Part shown: piece after piece, positions 14,079 through 19,562 of the stretch
How positions within the stretch are numbered: position 1 is the stretch's first letter
How the letters are laid out: each line of letters starts with the position of its first letter
Source: an uncultured Oscillibacter sp.
GTDB taxonomy: Bacteria; Bacillota; Clostridia; Oscillospirales; Oscillospiraceae
DNA length: 19,562 bases
Assembly (NCBI GenBank): GCA_946183175.1
Contig: CAMHBH010000026.1
Location: forward strand, 1 to 19,562
Reading direction: 5' to 3'
Notes under the pieces: generated by a model
Database searches by the model: none
What the model saw: only the letters and a program-made list of their open reading frames with translations
Told to the model about the DNA's origin: nothing
Program-made: the position numbers and the translations under genes

Positions 14079-16748
14079 TTACGCCTCCTGTACTCCCTCT
14101 TTGGCCTCTAACCAGTTCCGGCCCCAGTGGGCCTCCGCCGTCAGCGGCACCGACAGCGCCGCCACGCCTTCCATCTCCTCCCGGAGAATCCGCGCAACTT
14201 GTCCGGCCTGTTCTTCCGGACAGTCTACAATCAGCTCGTCGTGAATCTGCAAGACGAGTTTCGCGGCGGAGCACTCCGCCCGGAGACGCTTCCAGACCGC
14301 ACACATCGCCAATTTCATCACGTCGGCGGCGGTGCCCTGTACGGGCGTATTCAGCGCGACGCGCTCCCCGAACGCCCGCGTAGTGTGGCGCGACGCCGAC
14401 AGCTCCGGTAATTCGCGGCGGCGGTGGAACAGCGTTTCGACGTAGCCGTCGTCGCGGGCGCGCTGTACGACGCCGTCCATATAGCGCCGGACGCCCGGGA
14501 ACGCCTCGAAATAGCCGTCCATATACGCTTTCGCCTCCGCGACGCTCACGCCGATGTCCTGAGAGAGCGAGAATGGCGAAATTCCGTACACGATACCGAA
14601 ATTGACGGCTTTCGCGTGGCGGCGCATTTCCGGGGACACGTCCCCCGGCGCGACATGGAATACCTGCGCGGCGGTGGCGGCGTGAATGTCGGTACCGTCC
14701 AGAAACGCCCGCTTCATGGCTTCGTCTCCGGAGATATGCGCCAGTAGGCGTAACTCGATTTGGGAGTAGTCGGCGTCAACCAGTACGTTCCCCGGGGACG
14801 GGAGGAACATTTTCCGTATTTCGCTTCCCAGGTCGGTACGCGTGGGGATGTTCTGCAAATTCGGCTCCGTGGAACTCAGACGGCCCGTGGCGGTGGCGGT
14901 CATCTGGAAGGAAGTCCGGACGCGCCCGTCCGGCCCGATTGCCTTGAGTAACCCGTCGGCATACGTCGACTTGAGTTTCGCGTATTGCCTGTAGTCGAGC
15001 ACCGCCGCGACGAGTTCGGATTCCCCACGGAGGTTGTCCAATACGTCCGCATTCGTAGACCATCCGGTTTTCGTCTTTTTGCCGTGCGGGAGTTTGAGTT
15101 CGTCGAACAGGACAGCCCCCAACTGCTTCGGCGAATTGATGTTGAACTCGTGCCCCGCGAGTTTGTAAATACGCTCTTCCTGTTCCCGGATTCGACCCGC
15201 GAGCAGTTCGCCGAACGCCGACAGCGCGCCGCGGTCGACAAGACACCCGGCCTGTTCCATCTCCGCGAGTACCCGGCAGAGCGGAAATTCCGCCTTCCGG
15301 TACAGTTCCGTCAAGTTCCAATCCTGTAATTTCGGCTCCATGACTTCCCGCAGACGTTCCAGCGCTTGCGCCTCCGCCGCGAGTTCGCTGTAGCGCGCCG
15401 TCCGTGACACGGCTTCGGGCGCGGCGGGCGTGTCCAGTAGCGAAAGCTGTTCGCCCTCCTGTACGGCCTCCGGCGCGCGCGCAATCGTAAAGCCGCCGTA
15501 CTTGCGGCAAAGCCGGTCGAGGTCGTAGTGTCCCGCCGTGGCGTCGAGCAGGTAGCCCATGAGCATAATATCGTCGGCCCAGCCGTCTGGCGACACCCCG
15601 CGCCGTAGCAGTTCGCGCATGGTGTCCTTGACGCCGTGCCCGACTAGCGACAGCGTACCGTCAAAGAGTACGCGCAGGGCGGCGGCGTAGTCGCCCGTGA
15701 AAGACGCCTCGTCCAGCGCGTAAGCCGCCCCCGACTGGTACAGTACAACAAGCTGTAACGCCTCGTCCGCGCGCGCGTACACCGCCCCGCCGCGCAGACG
15801 TTCCCGCGCCGCCGTCACCGCGTCCATGTCCGGCAGTGCGGCAACCGTACAGGCCGCCGTGAACGTCTCCGGCTCCGCGACGGTCTCCGCATGCGCCTTC
15901 AGGTTCAGGCGTTCCGACAGCTTGCGCAACTCCAGTTTCTGGAACAGCGCGTAGGCGTTAGGCCCCGGGGCCTTGCGGAGATTCGCTTCCGGCGTAAAGT
16001 CGATGGGCACGTCGGTCTTGATAGTCGCCAGCCAGTAGGAATGCCGCGCGCTTTCTTCTCCCGCCGACAGTTTCTTGATGACGCCCGCTTTCGCGTCGAT
16101 GTCGGGCAGTTGTCGGTAGAGTTCCTCAATCGTCCTGTACTGCTGAATCAGCGCGGAGGCGGTCTTTTCGCCCACGCCCGGGACGCCCGGAATATTGTCG
16201 GAGGCGTCGCCCATGAGCGCCTTCAAGTCGACGATGTTCGCGGGCGGAAAGCCGTACTTCTCCCGGAACGTCTCCGGATTCATGACGACGGGTCCCGTTT
16301 TGGAGAGGAGTAAAACCGTGGTGCGGTCGCTGACAAGCTGTAAAATATCCCGGTCTCCGGTGAGCACGACACATTCCCAGTCCGCCACCTCGCAACGCTT
16401 CGCAATCGTGCCGATTAGGTCGTCGGCCTCGAATCCGGCCAGTTCGTAGCGCGGAATATTCAGCGCGTCCAATACCTCTTTGAGTACCGGGACTTGTTCG
16501 CGTAAATCGTCGGGCATGGGCTTTCGATTGGCCTTGTACGCCGCGTCGGCCTCGTGCCGGAACGTCGGCGCGTGTACGTCGAATGTCACACAAAGCGCGT
16601 CGGGCTTCTCCCTGTTCTCGACCGGAAGCACGGTATTCAGAAAGCCGAAAATCGCCTGTGTATGCAGTCCGTCGCGGGTGATGAGCGGGGCCACGCCGTG
16701 GTAGGCCCGGTTCAGGATACTGTTCCCGTCAAGCACCAGAAGTTTCAT
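14079..16748 (-). CDS. polA: DNA polymerase I
   Basis: An 889-residue family A polymerase. Residues 1-290 are the 5'-3' exonuclease/flap domain (VLDGNSILNRAYHG, GFEADDLIGTIA, TGDRDILQLV, GDASDNIPGVPGVGEKTA). Residues about 310-480 have the 3'-5' exonuclease fold but no DxE metal motif (the corresponding strand reads VYARADEALQLVV), so proofreading is probably absent, as in many Firmicute enzymes. The polymerase domain has motif A DADYSQIELR (D660), motif B RRHAKAVNFGIVYG (709-722) and motif C HDELIVD (H836-E838). Role: Okazaki fragment maturation and repair synthesis. The ATG at 16748 follows GGAGGCGGAG; the longer open frame upstream is non-homologous. First gene of the polA-rimI-GNAT-tsaD unit, with its own SigA-type promoter. 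Confidence 0.97.
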   Translation of the reverse strand: MKLLVLDGNSILNRAYHGVAPLITRDGLHTQAIFGFLNTVLPVENREKPDALCVTFDVHAPTFRHEADAAYKANRKPMPDDLREQVPVLKEVLDALNIPRYELAGFEADDLIGTIAKRCEVADWECVVLTGDRDILQLVSDRTTVLLLSKTGPVVMNPETFREKYGFPPANIVDLKALMGDASDNIPGVPGVGEKTASALIQQYRTIEELYRQLPDIDAKAGVIKKLSAGEESARHSYWLATIKTDVPIDFTPEANLRKAPGPNAYALFQKLELRKLSERLNLKAHAETVAEPETFTAACTVAALPDMDAVTAARERLRGGAVYARADEALQLVVLYQSGAAYALDEASFTGDYAAALRVLFDGTLSLVGHGVKDTMRELLRRGVSPDGWADDIMLMGYLLDATAGHYDLDRLCRKYGGFTIARAPEAVQEGEQLSLLDTPAAPEAVSRTARYSELAAEAQALERLREVMEPKLQDWNLTELYRKAEFPLCRVLAEMEQAGCLVDRGALSAFGELLAGRIREQEERIYKLAGHEFNINSPKQLGAVLFDELKLPHGKKTKTGWSTNADVLDNLRGESELVAAVLDYRQYAKLKSTYADGLLKAIGPDGRVRTSFQMTATATGRLSSTEPNLQNIPTRTDLGSEIRKMFLPSPGNVLVDADYSQIELRLLAHISGDEAMKRAFLDGTDIHAATAAQVFHVAPGDVSPEMRRHAKAVNFGIVYGISPFSLSQDIGVSVAEAKAYMDGYFEAFPGVRRYMDGVVQRARDDGYVETLFHRRRELPELSASRHTTRAFGERVALNTPVQGTAADVMKLAMCAVWKRLRAECSAAKLVLQIHDELIVDCPEEQAGQVARILREEMEGVAALSVPLTAEAHWGRNWLEAKEGVQEA

Positions 16749-16780
16749 ACGCTCTCCGCCTCCCCTGTGGTGTCCGGTAC

Positions 16781-16809
16781 AGTATAGCGCATGTCGACGC
16801 GATTTGCAA
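16781..16809 (-). promoter_or_regulatory. SigA-type promoter of polA (shares its -35 with the divergent promoter)
   Basis: On the minus strand: -35 TTGCAA (16804-16809), a 17-nt spacer and -10 TATACT (16781-16786). The predicted leader to the polA ATG is about 25 nt and carries the GGAGG. The -35 hexamer is its own reverse complement and also serves the plus-strand promoter. Confidence 0.75.
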
Positions 16810-16832
16810 TCCTCGCGCGGGCGTGGTACAAT
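16804..16832 (+). promoter_or_regulatory. SigA-type promoter of the alpha/beta hydrolase (shares its -35 with polA)
   Basis: On the plus strand: -35 TTGCAA (16804-16809), a 17-nt spacer and -10 TACAAT (16827-16832), with the hydrolase GGAGGT at 16844-16849. The leader would be about 17 nt. Confidence 0.75.
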
Positions 16833-16855
16833 CGACAAAATTCGGAGGTGGCGCT

Positions 16856-17455
16856 ATGCGAAACGCGATTCTGTACGTACACGGCAGGGGCGGGAGTGCC
16901 GACGAGGCCGGACACTACCGGACACTGTGCCGCAACTACGACGTATTCGGCCTCGACTATCACGGCTCCGCGCCGTGGGACACCAAAGACGAACTCCGCG
17001 CGGCCTTCGACGGACTGCTTGCGAAATACGAGACTGTCGCGGTCATTGCGAACAGCGTCGGGGCGTATTTCACGATGAACGCCCTACAGGGAAAGCCCGT
17101 CGCGCAGGCGCTGTTCATTTCGCCCATTGTGGACATGGAAAAACTGATACGCGACATGATGTCGTGGGCGGGCGTGACGGAGGCCGATTTGCGGGAACGG
17201 CGGGAAATCGAAACCGACTTCGGGGAGAAACTGTCGTGGGAGTATCTGCGCTACGTGCGGGAACACCCGGTAGTATGGACGGCCCCGACGCGAATCCTGT
17301 ACGGCGACGGCGACAACCTGACCGCCCCCGACACCGTGCGCGCCTTCGCCGACGCACACGGCGCGGACTTGGAAATCATGCGCGGCGGCGAACACTGGTT
17401 CCACACCCCGGAACAAATGGCCTTCCTCGATACGTGGGTAAAGCGCTACCTGTAA
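16856..17455 (+). CDS. Small alpha/beta hydrolase
   Basis: A 199-residue serine hydrolase-like protein. It starts MRNAILYVHGRGGSADEAGH (oxyanion-hole HGxGG); the nucleophile elbow is IANSVGAYF, where the first small residue is Ala instead of Gly (A-N-S-V-G); the catalytic acid is probably in LYGDGDNLT and the His in GGEHWFHTPEQ. The triad is therefore complete. It resembles small esterase/dienelactone-like or RBBP9-like hydrolases; the substrate is unknown. The start was set at the ATG 6 nt after GGAGGT; an in-frame GTG at 16823 overlaps the -10 and is not used. It is the only plus-strand gene, divergent from polA and convergent with the amidase with 1 nt between stop codons. Confidence 0.9.
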   Translation: MRNAILYVHGRGGSADEAGHYRTLCRNYDVFGLDYHGSAPWDTKDELRAAFDGLLAKYETVAVIANSVGAYFTMNALQGKPVAQALFISPIVDMEKLIRDMMSWAGVTEADLRERREIETDFGEKLSWEYLRYVREHPVVWTAPTRILYGDGDNLTAPDTVRAFADAHGADLEIMRGGEHWFHTPEQMAFLDTWVKRYL

Positions 17456-17456
17456 G

Positions 17457-18200
17457 TCACTCGCGGTCGATATACGCGGCGGCGGCGTATCCGGCGTAGT
17501 CGCGCCAGTAGACGACGTACCAGCCCTCCCACGCGCCGTAAACCATGACTTCCCCGCCGTTGGGAAGGTCGGCGATAATCGGCGCGCCGGATTCGGGACG
17601 CTCGCGCAGATTCAGCGTGCCGTAGTTGAGGCGTACTACCGCCCGGAACGGCTCGGACGGTTCGATAAACGGCACCTCGAAATACTCGGTCAGGGCGCGG
17701 GCCAGCGCGGCGGCGATTTCGTCGCGGCTGTTCTCAATCCACACCGCGTCGTCGTAGTTGTCGTGGTAGCCGATTTCGACAAGTACCGACGGCGCGCTCG
17801 GGCGGCGGACTTCCCCCAGAGAGGTCGTCGGGCGCGTCGTGACAAGTTCCGGATTCGGGTAGACCGCGCGGAGTTCCTCGGCGATAAGCTCGGCGGCGCG
17901 GAATCCCTTGGCGCTCCCGGGGTAGTAGAACACGATGATTCCCCGGACGCGTCCGGCGAGGGCCTCCGGAGACGCGTTGGAGTGCAACGCAAGATAGAAG
18001 TCGTAGTTGCCGGAATTGCCCTGCCGGATAGCGTCGGCGGCGGTGCCGTCGGGGTCGTTGCGCTCGTAGCGGATGGCGTTGGCCTGCAAGTACGGAATCA
18101 GGGCGTCCGTGAGCTGGTTCATATGGTATTCCTCGGAGCCGCTTCCGGTTACGTAGGGGTTCCAGTCCTGCGTGGACGGGCTGAGAAAGACAATGGGCAT
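17457..18200 (-). CDS. N-acetylmuramoyl-L-alanine amidase with C-terminal SH3 domain
   Basis: A 247-residue protein. Residues 1-175 are an Amidase_3-like fold: MPIVFLSPSTQDWN, GSEEYHMNQLTDALIPYL, YDFYLALHSNASPE (LHxN zinc-ligand motif) and PSVLVEIGYHDNYDDAVW (catalytic Glu in VEIGYH). Residues about 185-247 look like a bacterial SH3 domain (LNLRERPESGAPIIADLPNG, then WYVVYWRDYAGY). These enzymes cut the amide bond between N-acetylmuramic acid and the stem peptide. The usual N-terminal DPGHGG is replaced by SPSTQ, so the first zinc ligand is not obvious. There is no signal peptide, suggesting release by lysis or a holin, as for mother-cell or phage-type lysins. The ATG at 18200 follows AGGAG by 8 nt; the upstream open frame passes through a terminator hairpin and is not used. 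Confidence 0.85.
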   Translation of the reverse strand: MPIVFLSPSTQDWNPYVTGSGSEEYHMNQLTDALIPYLQANAIRYERNDPDGTAADAIRQGNSGNYDFYLALHSNASPEALAGRVRGIIVFYYPGSAKGFRAAELIAEELRAVYPNPELVTTRPTTSLGEVRRPSAPSVLVEIGYHDNYDDAVWIENSRDEIAAALARALTEYFEVPFIEPSEPFRAVVRLNYGTLNLRERPESGAPIIADLPNGGEVMVYGAWEGWYVVYWRDYAGYAAAAYIDRE

Positions 18201-18256
18201 AGAAATCACTCCTCTTCCCATGCTATGCGCCGCACGGAAAAGGAGTGAACTTGTAA

Positions 18257-18290
18257 AAGCGCCCTCCCCCGTCGCCGGGAGAGGGTGCTT
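18257..18290 (-). terminator. Hairpin terminator between the pilin locus and the amidase
   Basis: Arms AAGCGCCCTC (18257-18266) and GAGGGTGCTT (18281-18290) form a 10-bp stem with an inner CCC/GGG extension. On the minus strand the stem runs into TTTTAC, which fits termination of leftward transcription from the pilin region before the amidase. On the plus strand the following GTTTG is a poorer T-tract. Confidence 0.6.
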
Positions 18291-18297
18291 GTTTGAC

Positions 18298-18453
18298 TTA
18301 CGCCCATACTTCCTCGTGGGACAGGATATCGCCCCGCGCGCTGTCTTCACGGGCGGCGGCTAACGATTCCGCCTCATCCGGCAAAATCGCGTCCTCGCAA
18401 AAAACAGGAAGTGAAGCAGATTCGACTTTGACACCTGTTACTGGACGCAAAAT
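18298..18453 (-). pseudogene. Antitoxin-tail-like reading frame directly after the pilin stop (possible remnant)
   Basis: Immediately after the pilin TAA, the same frame stays open for 51 codons and ends in its own TAA just before the terminator hairpin. It contains LPDEAESLAAAREDSARGD followed by ILSHEEVWA. An acidic helix ending in a short R-G-x-x-L-SHEEV tail is common at the C-terminus of type II antitoxins. There is no ATG, GTG or visible ribosome-binding site; the only possible start is TTG near 18450. I read it as the 3' remnant of a lost antitoxin gene; it could also be a chance frame. The rest of the 253-nt gap 18201-18453 shows only the terminator and the amidase leader. Confidence 0.3.
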
Positions 18454-19020
18454 TTATGCTTTGTATAAATAATACGTCGTATTGTTGGCGTCAAACTTAT
18501 ACTTTGCAGTTCCATCCACGTTGTACTGCATTTTGCCATCGGCGGCAAGGTCGGGAGTATCTGACAAAACAATTTTAGTTTCATCAGCGGGAGCCGTGAA
18601 TGCGCAAAACGACAGTTTCGGTTTGCCCGATGTTCCGTCAAGCTCGAACTTTACAGCGTTGTTAGTGCTACCTGCAACTGCCGGGGTATCCAAAGCATAC
18701 ACAGCGGCGGCAGTCGCCGTAGCCTCTGTATCGGCTTGCAAAAGACTCTTTAAGCCACCGGTTTCAATCAGCCAGCCCTTTCCGTTCGTTTGCTTGAAGT
18801 CAATCTTGTACACGCCGCCTTTCACGCCGTTGTTGCTGAGATTTCCCGACATGAACTCGGCGTAGGCGGCGCGGATGTTGGCGAGGTCGACCGTCTCCCG
18901 CGAGCGCTCCATCGCCGTGGAAAAGACCGGAATGCCAATCGCCACGAGGATAGCGATAATCGCCACGACGATGAGCAGTTCCGCGAGCGTAAAGCCCGCT
19001 TTCGTATTCAGTTTTTTCAT
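18454..19020 (-). CDS. Type IV prepilin-like protein (N-terminal methylation domain)
   Basis: A 188-residue prepilin. The leader MKKLNTKAG is cut before F10, and the mature start FTLAELLIVVAIIAILVAIG is the class III/type IV pilin signature with Glu at mature position 5, followed by the alpha-helix IPVFSTAMERSRETVDLANI. The globular part (about 60-188) is rich in Thr, Ala, Asn and Lys (KFELDGTSGKPKLSFCAFTA) and I do not recognise it. Such proteins are processed by PilD-type prepilin peptidase and assembled by an ATPase/PilC machine, none of which is in the window. AAGGAGGAA precedes the ATG. The segment coding for residues beyond about 60 is visibly richer in A+T than the flanking genes, and the helix-coding part is not, suggesting a chimeric or fast-evolving body. 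Confidence 0.88.
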   Translation of the reverse strand: MKKLNTKAGFTLAELLIVVAIIAILVAIGIPVFSTAMERSRETVDLANIRAAYAEFMSGNLSNNGVKGGVYKIDFKQTNGKGWLIETGGLKSLLQADTEATATAAAVYALDTPAVAGSTNNAVKFELDGTSGKPKLSFCAFTAPADETKIVLSDTPDLAADGKMQYNVDGTAKYKFDANNTTYYLYKA

Positions 19021-19103
19021 TTCGACAGTTCCTCCTTGTCGTGGATTCTGACAGGGCCGACACGGAAGGGAGTGACGTTACCCCCTCCGGCGGCTCTGCC
19101 AGA

Positions 19104-19142
19104 ACACACAAAAGCGGCGTCGAGTGAATAACTCAACGCCGC
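19104..19142 (-). terminator. Intrinsic terminator or attenuator in the pilin upstream region
   Basis: A 12-bp stem (19114-19125 with 19131-19142, loop GAATA) is followed on the minus strand by TTTTGTGTGTT. The single mismatch on the plus strand (C121/A135 of 19xxx) becomes a G-U pair on the minus strand, which supports leftward transcription. It lies 84 nt upstream of the pilin ATG, with no convincing gene before it, so it may terminate an RNA from the 19460-19488 promoter or regulate the pilin. A second weaker hairpin (GGAGGGGG / CTCCCTTCC, about 19063-19087) lies between it and the pilin. Confidence 0.7.
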
Positions 19143-19300
19143 CCGAAACTGTCAAAGCAAGATTACCGCTCCAACCATATTTCAAAAGCGTATCCGCGGA
19201 ATATTCCCCCGCCGACGCCCTCCCGCGAAAGTCCACCCAAGAAACCCCGTCAATTTCCGCTGTCCGAACTCGAAAACAGGAAAAATGGACGGTAATGGAC

Positions 19301-19330
19301 TTGCAAAAGAACATCAAAACCGGGTATAAT
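19301..19330 (+). promoter_or_regulatory. SigA-type promoter for the candidate structured RNA
   Basis: On the plus strand: -35 TTGCAA (19301-19306), an 18-nt spacer and a perfect -10 TATAAT (19325-19330). No open reading frame with a ribosome-binding site follows, so the product is probably an RNA starting near 19337. The -10 is also part of the palindrome GGGTATAATACCC. Confidence 0.55.
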
Positions 19331-19336
19331 ACCCCC

Positions 19337-19478
19337 TGCGGTCTGGAATTACTTCCAGTGTGTTGAGTGCTACGTGTTCAAAAATAGCTCACCCAATATA
19401 GGCTTACGGAATGTTGGTAGCGTTCCGTAGGCTGCCGCTCTATGTGTTCTGTGATTGTTAGTATACACCAGCCCGCGA
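19337..19478 (+). ncRNA. Candidate structured small RNA, 6S-like
   Basis: About 140 nt directly after a SigA-type promoter and without a credible ORF. The ends pair (UGCGG-U-CUGG at 19337-19346 with CCAG-C-CCGCG at 19468-19477), then UGUGU pairs with AUACA, a large internal bubble follows, and the top is an 11-bp stem GGCUUACGGAA (19401-19411) with UUCCGUAGGCU (19423-19433). The 5' side of the bubble can form its own hairpin (GCUA ... UAGC). A long hairpin with a closing stem, central bubble and apical stem is the plan of 6S RNA, which binds the SigA holoenzyme as a promoter mimic. Several stems use G-U pairs on the plus strand that become A-C mismatches on the minus strand, favouring this orientation. 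The family name is a guess from architecture only. Confidence 0.42.
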
Positions 19479-19488
19479 CAAAATGCAA
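19460..19488 (-). promoter_or_regulatory. SigA-type promoter sequence antisense to the candidate RNA
   Basis: On the minus strand: -35 TTGCAT (19483-19488), a 17-nt spacer and -10 TATACT (19460-19465). If used, it would give a leftward transcript of about 340 nt to the terminator at 19104-19142, or a leader of about 430 nt for the pilin. Confidence 0.5.
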
Positions 19489-19528
19489 GCCCTTTTGACA
19501 AAAAATTTATGAACAATTTGAAAACAAT

Positions 19529-19562
19529 CACCGGGAGAGGAAGCGGCGTTCCTTTCCCGGTG
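19529..19562. terminator. Strong hairpin at the right edge, probable terminator
   Basis: CACCGGGAGAGGAA (19529-19542) pairs with TTCCTTTCCCGGTG (19549-19562) as a 14-bp stem with one G-U pair and a GCGGCG loop. On the minus strand it is followed by ATTGTTTTC, suitable for ending a leftward gene beyond the window; the plus-strand 3' flank is outside the window, so it may act both ways. Confidence 0.65.

Noticed and set aside
14074..14304. N-terminal extension of the RimI frame to 231 residues
   Set aside because: It is a shadow of the polA C-terminal region; AGGAGG sits just before the ATG at 14073.
16749..16838. 30-residue N-terminal extension of PolA
   Set aside because: It would begin upstream of the polA -10 box and lacks family similarity; MKLLVLDGNS is the normal start.
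18220..18247. SigK-like promoter before the amidase (CAC, 17 nt, CATAGCAT on the minus strand)
   Set aside because: The predicted start would fall on the AGGAG itself (18209-18213), leaving too little leader for the ribosome-binding site, and the -35 consensus is only two or three bases.
19078..19317. 79-codon minus-strand frame upstream of the pilin
   Set aside because: It has no clear ribosome-binding site, runs straight through the terminator hairpin at 19104-19142, and its sequence resembles no family I know.
18454..19562. Diversity-generating retroelement acting on the pilin
   Set aside because: No reverse transcriptase, Avd or template repeat is visible in the window; the compositional difference of the pilin body alone is not enough.
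1..19562. tRNA, rRNA, insertion sequence, integrase or attachment site
   Set aside because: I looked on both strands and saw no tRNA cloverleaf with a TTCRA arm, no rRNA sequence, no transposase or recombinase motif and no terminal inverted repeats with target duplications.

Overview
The window looks like chromosome from a GC-rich, endospore-forming Firmicute, most likely class Clostridia (Oscillospirales-like). This rests on the sporulation genes yabP and yabQ inside the Bacillus/Clostridium yabM-to-yabR gene order, a Rel/SpoT next to RecJ and Dtd, a HemZ-type radical SAM protein, and strong GGAGG ribosome-binding sites. Assignment below class level is inference. Nearly all genes lie on the minus strand, so transcription runs right to left.

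Layout, in transcription order on the minus strand. (1) 19562-18200: an edge region with hairpins, promoters in both directions and a candidate 6S-like structured RNA, then a type IV prepilin-like gene, a short antitoxin-like reading-frame remnant, a hairpin terminator and a small SH3-containing N-acetylmuramoyl-L-alanine amidase. (2) 17455-16856: one plus-strand alpha/beta hydrolase, convergent with the amidase (1-nt gap) and divergent from polA. (3) 16748-11973: polA-rimI-GNAT-tsaD, a tight unit closed by a clear intrinsic terminator. (4) 11793-4469: recJ-rel-dtd-MBL hydrolase-hemZ-zinc ribbon protein, with a well-formed SigA-type promoter before recJ and ATGA start/stop overlaps at dtd/MBL and MBL/hemZ. 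(5) 4341-1: spoVB/murJ-like flippase-mazG-hup-rqcP-yabP-yabQ-divIC-yabR(partial), the conserved yabM-yabN-hup-yabO-yabP-yabQ-divIC-yabR cluster that links lipid II/spore wall export, nucleotide sanitation, ribosome quality control, spore cortex formation and cell division.

Most of the window is conserved core genome and I see no novel multi-gene defence or mobile system. The parts worth a second look are regulatory or small-scale: a single palindromic -35 box shared by the divergent polA and hydrolase promoters; two sites of the form TAAT-N14-CATAAGCTGA upstream of yabP and the spoVB-like gene that look like mother-cell (SigE-type) sporulation promoters; a structured RNA and antisense promoter pair at the right edge; a yabQ reading frame that overlaps divIC by about 200 nt; an amidase with an altered zinc-binding motif; and a pilin with a compositionally distinct body followed, in the same frame, by an antitoxin-like tail.
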